Positions 46,714 through 56,016 of a stretch of 64,000 bases of DNA are shown piece after piece. Below the pieces are notes generated by a model. The model was not told where the DNA came from, made no database searches, and saw only the letters and a program-made list of their open reading frames with translations. This DNA comes from Streptococcus oriscaviae. Lineage in GTDB: Bacteria > Bacillota > Bacilli > Lactobacillales > Streptococcaceae. Within the stretch, counting starts at the first letter, position 1, and each line of letters begins with the position of its first letter. Location of the stretch: positions 248,001-312,000 of the forward strand of contig NZ_CP073084.1 of the NCBI RefSeq assembly GCF_018137985.1. Reading direction: 5' to 3'. The translations under genes and the position numbers were made by a program.

Positions 46714-47253
46714 ATGAAGGTATATTTTGAAAAAGCTCATGTCATCATAAGAGAAATGATAGCCACCGATGCCGAAGCATTTATAAAAGTCTTTCAAACC
46801 TATGGATGGCATCATGAGATAGAAACCTATGTCGGTTATTTTAAGGAACAAGCAGAGGGTATCCGAAAAGTATACGTTGCAGAGTATAAACATAAAGTGG
46901 CCGGATTTTGCACCTTGCTATTACAGGCACAAACTGGCCCTTGGAAGGACAAACTACCTGAAATTTCGGATTTAAGAGTATTCAATGAATTTCAAAATAA
47001 AGGGATTGGAAGCATTCTGTTAGATTGTGCAGAAGATGATGCTTCCCATTACAGCGACCAAGTAACACTAGCAGTTGGACTGCATGCTGGATATGGAAAT
47101 GCACAAAGAATCTATGCAAAACGAGGCTATATCCCTGATGGTTCAGGAGTTTGGTACAAAGGAAAGCCATTGGCACCGTATGAAAATTGTTGCAACGATG
47201 ATGCATTATTATTGTATATGAGCAAGAAGCTGAGAGAAACAAATGCTAGCTAA
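46714..47253 (+). CDS. GNAT family N-acetyltransferase
   Basis: 179 residues. Motif A of the acetyl-CoA site is ISDLRVFNEFQNKGIGSILL near residues 85-104 with QNKGIGS. The DQVTLAVGLHAGYGNAQRIYAKRGYIPDG block (about 112-140) is the C-terminal half. Its His-Ala-Gly-Tyr-Gly-Asn segment resembles aminoglycoside-type or uncharacterised GNATs, but no substrate can be assigned. GTAGGAGGAG precedes the ATG. An inverted repeat AATACT-AGTG-AGTATT (46660-46675) upstream is a possible operator. The gene looks more AT-rich than its neighbours and may be an acquired accessory gene. Confidence 0.82.
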   Translation: MKVYFEKAHVIIREMIATDAEAFIKVFQTYGWHHEIETYVGYFKEQAEGIRKVYVAEYKHKVAGFCTLLLQAQTGPWKDKLPEISDLRVFNEFQNKGIGSILLDCAEDDASHYSDQVTLAVGLHAGYGNAQRIYAKRGYIPDGSGVWYKGKPLAPYENCCNDDALLLYMSKKLRETNAS

Positions 47254-47281
47254 ACAGTAAATCATCGGTTTACTGTTTTTT
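47252..47281 (+). terminator. Intrinsic terminator after the second GNAT gene
   Basis: AAACAGTAAA and TTTACTGTTT form a 10-bp stem followed by TTT. Confidence 0.85.
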
Positions 47282-47353
47282 ATTGCTCAAAATCCAAAAG
47301 AAAGAGTTGAGGAATTTAATTGATTACTTTCTTAGGACACTTGATAGATTATT

Positions 47354-47370
47354 CCTATCGCCAAGATAGG
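47354..47370. promoter_or_regulatory. Inverted repeats upstream of the AhpD-like gene (candidate operators)
   Basis: CCTATC-GCCAA-GATAGG (47354-47370) is a perfect 6-5-6 inverted repeat. A second, TTAGC-AAATG-GCTAA, lies at about 47419-47433. Both are of operator size. No regulator gene is adjacent. No confident promoter hexamers were found in this gap. Confidence 0.4.
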
Positions 47371-47460
47371 TAAAATATATTAGTTTCTTAAGGCGTTTTT
47401 TGATACCATAGATTTTGTTAGCAAATGGCTAATGCAAATCATTGAAAAGGAGAATCCCTC

Positions 47461-48015
47461 ATGTCACAAGAATTTAAAATTCACACAATCGAAACAGCAC
47501 CAGAAAGTTTAAAAGAAAATCTGGCCGCCGTAAAAAAGAACAATGGCGGCTATATTCCCAATCTGATTGGTCTATTAGCCAATTCACCAACAGCGCTTGA
47601 AACGTATCAGACTGTCGGAGCGATTAACCGACGCAACAGCTTGACTGCAACAGAACGTGAAGTTGTTCAAATTACTGCGGCAGTTACCAATGGTTGTGGT
47701 TTTTGCGTAGCAGGTCACACAGCCATTTCTATTAAACAAATCAAAATGCCTGAGGATGTTCTCAATGCACTTAGACAGGGAACTCCGATTGAAAGCGATG
47801 CGAAACTCGATACACTTGCCAAATTTACTCTGGCAGTCATCCAATCCAAAGGTAAGGTTGGTCAGGAAGTTTTAGATGACCTGTTTGCAGCGGGTTACAC
47901 GCCTGAAAATGCCCTAGATGTTGTCCTCGGAGTCAGTCTAGCAACCTTGTGTAACTATGCAAACAATCTAATTAACACACCAATCAACCCTGAGTTGCAG
48001 CCTTATGCACTATAG
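47461..48015 (+). CDS. Carboxymuconolactone decarboxylase (AhpD-like) family protein
   Basis: 184 residues. The AhpD-type redox motif is C79-G-F-C82 with a His three residues later in NGCGFCVAGHTAIS, typical of peroxidase-related CMD proteins. It may reduce peroxides with a thiol partner; the substrate is not known. AAAAGGAGAA lies before the ATG. The next gene (TDT transporter) begins 45 nt later and could be co-transcribed. Confidence 0.9.
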   Translation: MSQEFKIHTIETAPESLKENLAAVKKNNGGYIPNLIGLLANSPTALETYQTVGAINRRNSLTATEREVVQITAAVTNGCGFCVAGHTAISIKQIKMPEDVLNALRQGTPIESDAKLDTLAKFTLAVIQSKGKVGQEVLDDLFAAGYTPENALDVVLGVSLATLCNYANNLINTPINPELQPYAL

Positions 48016-48060
48016 GATTGGATAGATAATCATTTACTTGCTTTCAAAGAGGAGGTTTTT

Positions 48061-49005
48061 ATGAAGGAGTTTATAAAAAGTATACCACTGGCCTTGTCAA
48101 GTCTACTATTAGCCTTGGTAGCTCTTGCAAATATCTTGGCTGGATTTTTTCCACCTCTGAAACCAATTATACAGGGGCTTGCTATTTTGGGTCTAGTGCT
48201 AGTCGGAACGCGCTTGAAACAAGACTGGAAAACCGTAAAAAAAGAGTTTCACAATCCATTGGTGGCCTCTTGTTTCGCTACTTTTTTCATGGCTATTCAG
48301 TTATTGACAGCCAGCCTGCCTCTGCCAAACAAGCTCGGGAACCTGCTGTGGTATCTCAATGCTTTGGCTTATCTTCTCTATATTGTATTCTTTACTAAAC
48401 GCTTTGCATTTCAAAGAAAACTCAGTCTTATCTATCCTAGTTGGTTCATTGTCTATGTCGGATTTGCAATGGTAGCTGTTACTGCACCTGTCTACGAGGA
48501 AGCGATTCTGGGCTGGAGTGCTCTTCTGATAGCCGGTATAGCCTATGTGCTGTTAATACCGGTGGTCATGTATCGGCTGATTCTCATTCCTCTGCCTGAG
48601 AATCAATTCCCAATCCTTGCTATTTTTGCGGCACCGACATCCCTTCTCTTAACCGCCTATTTATCTTTGGCAGATGAGGTGAATATTCCTCTAGCAGTAG
48701 GGCTGGTAGGTTTATCACAGGTTATCTATGGATTAGTTTTATTCTCCTTGTACCGATTGATGAAAAATGGGTTTTCTCCACTGTTTTCTGCCTTTACTTT
48801 TCCTTTTGTTAGCACCGCAATTAGCTTAAAGTTAGCTGTTAGTCGGCTATATGTAACTCAGCCTCCTCTAACGCTGCTGGTTCACGCAGAAGTAGTGATT
48901 GCCAGTCTAATTATCGGCTATGTTCTTTTTTCTTATATTAGAATGTTTAGGCTCCAGACGGTTCTAACTCTCTCTTTGAAAAAGGCACCATTAAATTCTA
49001 AATAA
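48061..49005 (+). CDS. TDT family transporter (TehA/SLAC1-like)
   Basis: 314 residues with ten predicted membrane helices. The family belongs to the tellurite-resistance/dicarboxylate transporter group, whose members are anion channels or exporters. The Pro-rich first segment (ANILAGFFPPLKPIIQG) and the YPSWFIVYVGFAMVAVTAP segment near residue 123 fit. No substrate can be assigned. AGAGGAGG lies 6 nt before the ATG. Confidence 0.75.
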   Translation: MKEFIKSIPLALSSLLLALVALANILAGFFPPLKPIIQGLAILGLVLVGTRLKQDWKTVKKEFHNPLVASCFATFFMAIQLLTASLPLPNKLGNLLWYLNALAYLLYIVFFTKRFAFQRKLSLIYPSWFIVYVGFAMVAVTAPVYEEAILGWSALLIAGIAYVLLIPVVMYRLILIPLPENQFPILAIFAAPTSLLLTAYLSLADEVNIPLAVGLVGLSQVIYGLVLFSLYRLMKNGFSPLFSAFTFPFVSTAISLKLAVSRLYVTQPPLTLLVHAEVVIASLIIGYVLFSYIRMFRLQTVLTLSLKKAPLNSK

Positions 49006-49009
49006 AGAA

Positions 49010-49042
49010 AACATCCACTAGAGCGGTTACTAGTGGATGTTT
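49010..49042. terminator. Bidirectional terminator
   Basis: AACATCCACTAG and CTAGTGGATGTT form a perfect 12-bp stem with AAA before and TTT-type sequence after. It separates the convergent TDT and deacetylase genes. Confidence 0.8.
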
Positions 49043-49046
49043 CAGT

Positions 49047-49997
49047 TTATTCTCCCATAGCTTGTAGTAGCAGTTCTGGACTATAATGAGGCAATACACG
49101 AACACGATTGAGTGTTAGAAGACCATTAGCGGCAGAAGCAGCCCCTTCATTGGTTGTCAATCCCAATTTATAGCCAGATTCTTGCGCAAGCCGGATGGTT
49201 TCTGTGGAATAGCGTCCAGCTGGATAGGCTATCGCAATGGTTTCTTGTCCAAGTTGGTTATCTAAAAATGACTTTGATTCCTGTAATTCCATGGTTTGTG
49301 CTTCAAGTGAGCTGTACTCTAAATCAGGATGGTTGACAGTGTGGCCTTGAAAGGACATCCCATTATCCTTCATTTCTTTTAGCTGCTCCAAGGTTAAATG
49401 ACCAGCATTTCCGCTAGCAGTAAGCCCTGTAATGACATTGTTCGTTGCTGTCATATTGTATTTCCTCAAGACAGGATAGGCGTTGCTATAAAAATCCCAG
49501 AGGCTATCATCAAAAGTCAACCAGACAACTTTTTTTCCTTTAGGAAGGACATTCTCTGTTAAAATTTTAAGAGCTTCTTCTGGGGTTACAGTGTAGTAAC
49601 CAGCGGTTTGCAGTGCCTGAAGATGACTTTCAAAAGTAGTCGGATCAACAATCAAATTTGCATTGGCTTCCTCTTCAGGCGCCATGACATGAATGGCGTG
49701 ATACATGAGAATCGGAAGATTGACAGGATTTTCTTGCTTCTCCCAAACAACTCCTTGTTCTTCGCTAACCGTTGAAGTAGTGGCAGTGGTTTCTTCAGAA
49801 CTGGTGCTGCTGGTCTGACTGCTAGTGGTGGTTGAGACACTTTCTTTTGTTTGTTGGGTAAAAAATCCTCTGTTGAGATAGAGTAAACCAGCAGTAATAA
49901 ATCCCAAGCTAAGAAGGACCAGCCATGTTAGGTTTCGCTTTTGTTTCCTTCTTCGTTTTCCCTTTCGATGGGTAGCACGACTTATTGGTGTATTCAT
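49047..49997 (-). CDS. Membrane-anchored polysaccharide deacetylase family protein
   Basis: 316 residues. A very basic N-terminus (RATHRKGKRRRKQKRNL) precedes one hydrophobic segment (about 24-42), giving an outside enzyme. A Ser/Thr-rich linker (about 52-85) leads to the NodB-like domain: ILMYHAIH, then TFDDSLWDFY with the DD metal/catalytic motif, and GHTVNHPDL with the two His ligands. Related enzymes deacetylate cell-wall or surface glycans. It is not clearly PgdA, and the substrate is unknown. AAAGGAGG precedes the ATG at 49997. Its promoter (-10 at 50025-50030, reverse) shares a CodY-like box with hom. Confidence 0.88.
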   Translation of the reverse strand: MNTPISRATHRKGKRRRKQKRNLTWLVLLSLGFITAGLLYLNRGFFTQQTKESVSTTTSSQTSSTSSEETTATTSTVSEEQGVVWEKQENPVNLPILMYHAIHVMAPEEEANANLIVDPTTFESHLQALQTAGYYTVTPEEALKILTENVLPKGKKVVWLTFDDSLWDFYSNAYPVLRKYNMTATNNVITGLTASGNAGHLTLEQLKEMKDNGMSFQGHTVNHPDLEYSSLEAQTMELQESKSFLDNQLGQETIAIAYPAGRYSTETIRLAQESGYKLGLTTNEGAASAANGLLTLNRVRVLPHYSPELLLQAMGE

Positions 49998-50024
49998 ATT
50001 GCCTCCTTTGATTTTGCTAGGCCT

Positions 50025-50030
50025 ATTATA
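50025..50030 (-). promoter_or_regulatory. -10 element of the deacetylase promoter
   Basis: On the minus strand this reads TGATATAAT (extended -10), 28 nt before the deacetylase start. Confidence 0.55.
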
Positions 50031-50045
50031 TCAAAATTTTTGCCA

Positions 50046-50060
50046 AATTATCAGAAAATT
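50046..50060. promoter_or_regulatory. CodY-like box between divergent hom and deacetylase promoters
   Basis: AATTATCAGAAAATT matches the CodY consensus AATTTTCWGAAAATT at 14 of 15 positions. It lies just upstream of the hom -10 and over the -35 region of the divergent gene, so it could act on both. Confidence 0.7.
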
Positions 50061-50063
50061 TGG

Positions 50064-50069
50064 TATAAT
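50064..50069 (+). promoter_or_regulatory. -10 element of the hom-thrB promoter
   Basis: Extended -10 TGGTATAAT, 27 nt before the hom ATG. The -35 region is covered by the CodY-like box. Confidence 0.6.
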
Positions 50070-50096
50070 GAGAGAAATACTTTTTAAGGAGCTATC

Positions 50097-51383
50097 ATGT
50101 CAGTAAAAATTGCATTATTGGGATTCGGAACAGTTGCTAGCGGTGTTCCATTTTTACTAAAAGAAAACACCGAGAAAATCGTTCAAGCAGCACAGGCTGA
50201 GATTGAAATTGCTAAGGTTTTGGTCAAAGATGATGCAGAAAAAGAACGCCTTTGGGTTGCGGGCCACAACTACCCTTTTGTGACCAATATTGATGAGATT
50301 ATTCAAGACCCAGAAATTGAAATTGTGGTCGAGTTGATGGGGCGCATCGAACCAGCCAAGACCTTTATTACGCGCGCTTTGGAGGCAGGAAAGCACGTTG
50401 TGACAGCCAATAAGGACTTACTTGCTGTTCACGGTGGCGAATTGCGTACGCTTGCTGAAAAACAAGGGCTGGCTCTCTACTACGAGGCTGCTGTTGCAGG
50501 TGGCATCCCTATCCTGCGTACTCTGGTCAACTCGCTTGCCTCAGATCGCGTTACTCGTATTCTAGGTGTTTTAAACGGAACGTCAAACTTTATGCTGACC
50601 AAGATGGTAGACGAGGGCTGGACTTATGACCAGGCTTTGAAAACCGCTCAAGAATTGGGGTATGCTGAATCAGATCCGACTAACGATGTGGAAGGAATTG
50701 ATGCTGCTTACAAGGCAGTTATCCTCAGCCAGTTTGCCTTTGGTATGGCAATTGATTTTGAAAGTGTGGCTCACAAAGGAATTTCTAACATCACTCCAGA
50801 AGATGTAGCAGTAGCTCAAAAATTAGGCTATGTTATCAAGCTTGTTGGCGATGTTCAAGAAACACCTTCAGGAATTGCAGCAGAAGTATCTCCAACCTTC
50901 CTTCCAAAGGAGCATCCGCTTGCTAGCGTTAACGGTGTGATGAACGCAGTCTTTGTGGAGTCTATCGGTATTGGTGAGTCCATGTATTACGGACCAGGTG
51001 CCGGGCAAAAGCCGACCGCAACCAGCGTCATGGCAGACATCGTTCGCATCGCGCGCCGCTTGAAAGAAAAAACTGTCGGCAAGGCCTTTAACGAGTTCTC
51101 ACGTCCCCTCAAATTGGCGCTTCCAGAAGATGTCAAGAGTGAATATTACTTTTCCATCAACACTGCAGATCGAAGTGGCATGATGCTTCAATTGGCAGAA
51201 ATTTTTAATTCCGAAGAAATTTCCTTCAAACAGATTTTGCAGCAAGCGGCAGATGGAAAGCAAGCACGTTTGGTCATTGTAACCCATACTATGAGCAAGA
51301 CCCAATTAGAAAATGTTACGAAGAAATTGGCAGGGGCAGCAGATGTCGATGTCTTAAATATCTTCAAGGTTTTGGGAGAATAA
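50097..51383 (+). CDS. hom: Homoserine dehydrogenase
   Basis: 428 residues. It reduces aspartate semialdehyde to homoserine, the branch to threonine and methionine. The N-terminal NAD(P) domain is [14 protein letters not shown]; the catalytic domain has the GGIPILRTL and GILNGTSNF-type block ([13 protein letters not shown]). The C-terminal ACT domain (about 352-425) is the feedback site for threonine. TAAGGAG lies before the ATG. thrB follows 1 nt later. Confidence 0.97.
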   Translation: MSVKIALLGFGTVASGVPFLLKENTEKIVQAAQAEIEIAKVLVKDDAEKERLWVAGHNYPFVTNIDEIIQDPEIEIVVELMGRIEPAKTFITRALEAGKHVVTANKDLLAVHGGELRTLAEKQGLALYYEAAVAGGIPILRTLVNSLASDRVTRILGVLNGTSNFMLTKMVDEGWTYDQALKTAQELGYAESDPTNDVEGIDAAYKAVILSQFAFGMAIDFESVAHKGISNITPEDVAVAQKLGYVIKLVGDVQETPSGIAAEVSPTFLPKEHPLASVNGVMNAVFVESIGIGESMYYGPGAGQKPTATSVMADIVRIARRLKEKTVGKAFNEFSRPLKLALPEDVKSEYYFSINTADRSGMMLQLAEIFNSEEISFKQILQQAADGKQARLVIVTHTMSKTQLENVTKKLAGAADVDVLNIFKVLGE

Positions 51384-51384
51384 T

Positions 51385-52251
51385 ATGAAAATCAAGATAC
51401 CAGCAACCAGTGCCAACATTGGTCCAGGTTTCGACTCTGTTGGCGTCGCCCTATCAAAATATTTGACGATTGAAGTGCTAGCTCCCAGAGAGGAGTGGCT
51501 TGTTGAGCATAATTTGGAATTTGTTCCCAGTGATAAGCACAATCTCCTGATTAAGACAGCTCTGAAGGTCAAGTCAGATTTGCCTCCTCATCATATTAAG
51601 ATGACGAGCGATATTCCACTTGCCCGTGGATTGGGATCATCAAGCTCAGTCATTGTAGCGGGAATTGAACTGGCGAATCAGCTGGGGAACCTCCAGCTTA
51701 CTGCAGATGAAAAGCTACGGTTGGCAACTCAGATTGAAGGTCATCCGGACAACGTAGCACCAGCTATCTATGGAAATCTTGTTATTTCTAGCTATGTCAA
51801 TAAACAAGTTGCAGCAGTTGTCACTGATTTTCCACCGGCAAGCTTCATCGCTTTCATACCAAATTACCCACTCCGAACCAGTGAAAGCCGTGGCGTTCTG
51901 CCCAACCAATTGTCTTACAAGAAGGCTGTTGCTGCTAGTTCCGTAGCCAATGTTGCTATTGCAGCTCTTTTGACAGGAGATTTGATTAAAGCAGGTAAGG
52001 CAATTGAGTCAGATAGCTTCCATGAACCTTTCCGTCAAAAATTGGTTAGAGAATTTTACCCGATTAAGCAAACTGCTAAAGAAATCGGTGCTTACGCCAC
52101 TTATTTATCTGGTGCTGGCCCTACCGTGATGGTTCTAGCTCCAAAGGAGAAGGAAGCTGCCTTGATTGGGGCTATACAGGCACTGGATCTGGATGGACAA
52201 GTTCACGTCTTGCAAGTGGACACCAAAGGGATTCAGGTGCAAGAAAACTAA
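51385..52251 (+). CDS. thrB: Homoserine kinase
   Basis: 288 residues of the GHMP kinase family. It makes O-phosphohomoserine for threonine synthesis. [20 protein letters not shown] is the family start and [17 protein letters not shown] near residue 74 is the ATP-binding motif. The C-terminal block [13 protein letters not shown] is standard. Co-transcribed with hom. Confidence 0.97.
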   Translation: MKIKIPATSANIGPGFDSVGVALSKYLTIEVLAPREEWLVEHNLEFVPSDKHNLLIKTALKVKSDLPPHHIKMTSDIPLARGLGSSSSVIVAGIELANQLGNLQLTADEKLRLATQIEGHPDNVAPAIYGNLVISSYVNKQVAAVVTDFPPASFIAFIPNYPLRTSESRGVLPNQLSYKKAVAASSVANVAIAALLTGDLIKAGKAIESDSFHEPFRQKLVREFYPIKQTAKEIGAYATYLSGAGPTVMVLAPKEKEAALIGAIQALDLDGQVHVLQVDTKGIQVQEN

Positions 52252-52263
52252 TTGAATAGTGAC

Positions 52264-52296
52264 CAGCCAAAAGATTATATTCTTTTGGCTCTTTTT
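52264..52296 (+). terminator. Intrinsic terminator of hom-thrB
   Basis: AGCCAAAAGA and TCTTTTGGCT form a 10-bp stem, followed by CTTTTT. Confidence 0.9.
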
Positions 52297-52360
52297 ATCG
52301 TTTTCTCCTCCATTTTTTGGTATAATGAACTGTATTATTATTTTTTGAAATGAGATAGTT

Positions 52361-53269
52361 ATGAAGGAAAAAATAAGGAAAGAATTGGAAGGAATTGACA
52401 TCCGATTCGACGAACCTTTGAAAACATATACCTACACAAAAGTTGGTGGCCCAGTCGATTATCTGGCCTTCCCGCGCAATCGCTATGAGATTGTTCGTAT
52501 TGTCGAATTTGCTAAACGTGAAGAAATTCCCTGGATGGTTTTGGGGAATTCTAGCAATATTATCGTTCGTGATGGGGGCATTCGTGGTTTTGTAATCCGT
52601 ATGGATAAATTAAATTCTGTGACGGTTTCGGGTTATACCATTGAAGCAGAAGCTGGTGCTAACCTGATTGAAACAACCAAAGTTGCCCTTTTCCATTCCT
52701 TATCTGGTTTTGAATTTGCCTGCGGCATCCCTGGAAGTATCGGTGGTGCTGTCTTTATGAATGCCGGTGCCTACGGTGGCGAGATTGCCCACATTTTAGT
52801 TTCAGCTCAGATTTTAACACCTGCGGGTTATGTCGTCACCTTGGACAATCGTGACTTGCGGTTTGGTTATCGTTCGTCTGTGCTTCAGGAAAACGGCGCC
52901 ATTGTCCTTTCCGCAAAATTTGCCCTAAAACCAGGCAATTATACTGTCATTTCGCAAGAAATGGCTCGTTTGACCCATCTACGCGAACTAAAGCAACCCT
53001 TGGAACATCCTTCTTGCGGGTCAGTCTTCAAGCGCCCCTTAGGGCATTTTGCAGGTCAGTTGATTATGGAAGCTGGTCTAAAAGGTCACCGTATCGGTGG
53101 GGTTGAAGTATCAGAAAAGCATGCTGGCTTTATGGTAAATGTGGCAGATGGGACGGCAAAAGATTACGAAGATCTTATCGCCCATGTAATTGAAGCTGTC
53201 AAAGAGGTTTCAGGGGTTACTCTGGAAAGAGAAGTACGCATTATCGGTGCTACTGCCGATACGCTCTAG
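52361..53269 (+). CDS. murB: UDP-N-acetylenolpyruvoylglucosamine reductase
   Basis: 302 residues. It makes UDP-MurNAc, an early peptidoglycan precursor, with FAD and [20 protein letters not shown] near residue 26 and [20 protein letters not shown] near residue 125 bind FAD. The catalytic Ser is in [10 protein letters not shown] near residue 223, and [12 protein letters not shown] closes the family set. This is the type II MurB of Gram-positive bacteria. It precedes potABCD as in other streptococci. Confidence 0.97.
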   Translation: MKEKIRKELEGIDIRFDEPLKTYTYTKVGGPVDYLAFPRNRYEIVRIVEFAKREEIPWMVLGNSSNIIVRDGGIRGFVIRMDKLNSVTVSGYTIEAEAGANLIETTKVALFHSLSGFEFACGIPGSIGGAVFMNAGAYGGEIAHILVSAQILTPAGYVVTLDNRDLRFGYRSSVLQENGAIVLSAKFALKPGNYTVISQEMARLTHLRELKQPLEHPSCGSVFKRPLGHFAGQLIMEAGLKGHRIGGVEVSEKHAGFMVNVADGTAKDYEDLIAHVIEAVKEVSGVTLEREVRIIGATADTL

Positions 53270-53307
53270 TCGCAAGACTCTAGTAACAAAGAAGGAATTT
53301 ATGAGAA

Positions 53308-54462
53308 TTGAAAAAGCCAATTATTGAATTTAAAGACGTCACCAAGGTGTTTGAAGACAGCGGAACAACCGTCTTAAAGAATATTAGTTTTGAGTTGGAA
53401 GAAGGTAAGTTTTATACCCTTCTTGGAGCCTCTGGTTCAGGAAAATCAACTATTTTAAATATCATTGCTGGGCTGCTGGATGCCACTTCAGGTGATATTT
53501 TCTTGGATGGTCAGCGAATGAATGACATTCCCACAAATAAACGTGATGTCCATACAGTCTTTCAGTCTTATGCCCTTTTTCCACACATGAACGTCTTTGA
53601 AAATGTGGCTTTTCCTCTAAAACTTCGTAAGCTGGATAAAAATGAAATGAAGCAGCGGGTCACAGAAGCCCTGAAAATGGTGCGATTGGAAGGTTATGAA
53701 AAACGTGCCATTCAAAAATTATCTGGTGGACAACGTCAGCGTGTAGCAATTGCTAGAGCGATTATCAATCAGCCGCGAGTTGTCCTTTTGGACGAACCTC
53801 TGTCCGCCCTTGATCTGAAGTTGCGTACAGAAATGCAGTATGAGTTGCGAGAATTACAGCAGCGTTTGGGCATCACCTTTGTTTTCGTGACCCATGATCA
53901 GGAAGAAGCGCTTGCCATGAGCGATTGGATCTTTGTTATGAACGAAGGACAGATTGTTCAGTCAGGTACACCCGTAGATATCTATGACGAGCCTATCAAC
54001 CACTTTGTTGCGACCTTTATCGGTGAGTCCAACATCCTGCCTGGTACCATGATTGAAGACTACCTGGTGGAGTTTAATGGCAAACGCTTTGAAGCGGTGG
54101 ATGGCGGGATGCGGCCAAATGAACCGATTGAAGTGGTTATTCGGCCAGAAGATTTGCGGATTACCCTTCCAGAAGAAGGAAAGTTGCAGGTCAAAGTCGA
54201 CACCCAGCTTTTCCGCGGAGTTCATTATGAAATCATCGCCTATGATGAATTGGGCAATGAATGGATGATTCACTCAACCCGCAAAGCGATTGTAGGAGAG
54301 GTTATCGGTCTTAGCTTTGAGCCTGAAGACATCCATATCATGCGCCTTAACGAGACGGAAGAAGAATTTGATGCTCGTATCGAAGAATATGTAGAGGTAG
54401 AAGAGGTAGAAGATGGCTTGATTAACGCTATCGAGGAGGAACGCAATGAAGAAAACCTCTAA
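53308..54462 (+). CDS. potA: Spermidine/putrescine ABC transporter ATP-binding protein
   Basis: 384 residues with a TTG start at 53308. The upstream ATG at 53301 opens only an 8-codon ORF in another frame that ends inside potA. GAAGGA serves both. Walker A is GASGSGKST, the signature [14 protein letters not shown] and Walker [15 protein letters not shown]-terminal TOBE domain starts near residue 270. The acidic tail ([20 protein letters not shown]) is longer than in many relatives. It powers polyamine uptake with PotBCD. Confidence 0.95.
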   Translation: MKKPIIEFKDVTKVFEDSGTTVLKNISFELEEGKFYTLLGASGSGKSTILNIIAGLLDATSGDIFLDGQRMNDIPTNKRDVHTVFQSYALFPHMNVFENVAFPLKLRKLDKNEMKQRVTEALKMVRLEGYEKRAIQKLSGGQRQRVAIARAIINQPRVVLLDEPLSALDLKLRTEMQYELRELQQRLGITFVFVTHDQEEALAMSDWIFVMNEGQIVQSGTPVDIYDEPINHFVATFIGESNILPGTMIEDYLVEFNGKRFEAVDGGMRPNEPIEVVIRPEDLRITLPEEGKLQVKVDTQLFRGVHYEIIAYDELGNEWMIHSTRKAIVGEVIGLSFEPEDIHIMRLNETEEEFDARIEEYVEVEEVEDGLINAIEEERNEENL

Positions 54463-55249
54463 ACTCTTTGTTGTTCCCTATGCTCTTTGGGTCTTTCTCT
54501 TTGTGCTAGCTCCTGTCGTCCTTATTGTTTACCAATCTTTTTTTGATAGCGACAATCACTTTACGCTGGCAAATTACCAAGCCTACTTTAACTCTCCCAA
54601 CATGACCTACTTGAAAATGAGCTTTAACTCAATTTTCTATGCAGGTTTGATTACTCTCGTTACTCTCTTGATTAGCTATCCGACGGCTTTTTTCCTGACG
54701 CAGCTCAAGCATAAACAGCTTTGGCTCATGCTAATTATTCTGCCAACTTGGGTAAACCTTTTGCTCAAGGCCTACGCCTTTATCGGAATTTTTGGTCAGC
54801 ATGGAGCAATCAATCAATTCTTGGAATTTATGGGCATTGGCAGCCAGCAAATTCTCTTTACAGATTTTTCTTTTATTGCTGTCGCTAGTTATATCGAAAT
54901 TCCATTTATGATTTTACCAATTTTTAATGCCTTAGATGACTTGGATCCCAATCTGATTCATGCCAGTCGCGACTTAGGGGCAAATACTTGGCAGACCTTT
55001 ACCAAGGTCATCTTTCCTCTCTCTATGAATGGAGTCCGAAGTGGAGTACAGGCGGTCTTTATTCCGAGTTTGAGCCTGTTTATGCTGACTCGTCTGATTG
55101 GAGGAAACCGTGTCATCACTTTGGGTACCGCCATTGAGCAGCACTTTTTAACTACACAAAACTGGGGAATGGGTTCAACCATTGGAGTAGTCTTAATTCT
55201 TGCCATGCTTTTGATTATGTGGGTGACGAAGGAGAGGAAGAAATCATGA
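54446..55249 (+). CDS. potB: Spermidine/putrescine ABC transporter permease PotB
   Basis: 267 residues with six membrane helices. The EAA loop that contacts PotA is seen in [23 protein letters not shown] near residues 173-195. It overlaps potA by 17 nt; CGAGGAGGA in the potA end acts as its ribosome-binding site. Pairs with PotC in the membrane. Confidence 0.96.
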   Translation: MKKTSKLFVVPYALWVFLFVLAPVVLIVYQSFFDSDNHFTLANYQAYFNSPNMTYLKMSFNSIFYAGLITLVTLLISYPTAFFLTQLKHKQLWLMLIILPTWVNLLLKAYAFIGIFGQHGAINQFLEFMGIGSQQILFTDFSFIAVASYIEIPFMILPIFNALDDLDPNLIHASRDLGANTWQTFTKVIFPLSMNGVRSGVQAVFIPSLSLFMLTRLIGGNRVITLGTAIEQHFLTTQNWGMGSTIGVVLILAMLLIMWVTKERKKS

Positions 55250-56016
55250 AAAAAATTACAAAAATCTATTTAAGTTTAGCCTTTCTCATCCTCTATCTAC
55301 CTATTTTCTATCTTATTGCCTATGCCTTTAACGAAGGCGAGGATATGAATGGTTTTACAGGCTTTACCTTGGACTATTTTTCGTCCATGTTGGGAGATAG
55401 TCGACTCATGCTCATTTTAGCCCAAACCTTTCTCTTAGCCTTTCTCAGCTCGTTGATTGCAACAGTGATTGGTACTTTTGGAGCTATTTATATCTACCAA
55501 GCTAAGGAACGTTGGCAAAATAGCTTGCTGTCTATTAACAATATCCTTATGGTAGCACCGGATGTTATGATAGGAGCTAGTTTTTTGATTCTTTTTACTC
55601 TTATCGGCTTCCAATTAGGTTTTGTTTCCGTATTGCTGAGTCACATCGCCTTTTCTATTCCAATTGTGGTATTGATGGTATTGCCTCGTCTGAAGGAGAT
55701 GAATGATGATATGGTTTCTGCGGCCTATGATTTAGGCGCTACCCAGCTACAAATGCTGAGAGAAATCATGCTGCCCTACCTGACACCGGCCATTATTGCT
55801 GGCTATTTCATGGCATTCACCTATTCTTTGGATGACTTTGCAGTAACTTTCTTCGTAACCGGTAATGGTTATTCCAACCTTTCGGTAGAAATCTACTCTC
55901 GGGCACGTCAAGGGATCTCTTTGGAAATCAATGCTCTCTCCACTCTCGTCTTTCTCTTTAGCATCTTGTTAGTAGTGGGGTATTACTTTATTTCTCGCGA
56001 AAAGGAGGCTGACTAA
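55246..56016 (+). CDS. potC: Spermidine/putrescine ABC transporter permease PotC
   Basis: 256 residues from 55246, where the ATGA overlap with the potB stop fixes the start (AAGGAGAGG upstream). Six membrane helices; EAA loop AAYDLGATQLQMLREIMLPYLTPA near residues 160-183. It overlaps potD by 1 nt. Confidence 0.96.
   Translation: MKKITKIYLSLAFLILYLPIFYLIAYAFNEGEDMNGFTGFTLDYFSSMLGDSRLMLILAQTFLLAFLSSLIATVIGTFGAIYIYQAKERWQNSLLSINNILMVAPDVMIGASFLILFTLIGFQLGFVSVLLSHIAFSIPIVVLMVLPRLKEMNDDMVSAAYDLGATQLQMLREIMLPYLTPAIIAGYFMAFTYSLDDFAVTFFVTGNGYSNLSVEIYSRARQGISLEINALSTLVFLFSILLVVGYYFISREKEAD

Noticed and set aside
46714..47253. Streptothricin or aminoglycoside acetyltransferase call for the GNAT at 46.7 kb
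   Set aside because: Only the generic acetyl-CoA motif is convincing; substrate-specific residues could not be matched.
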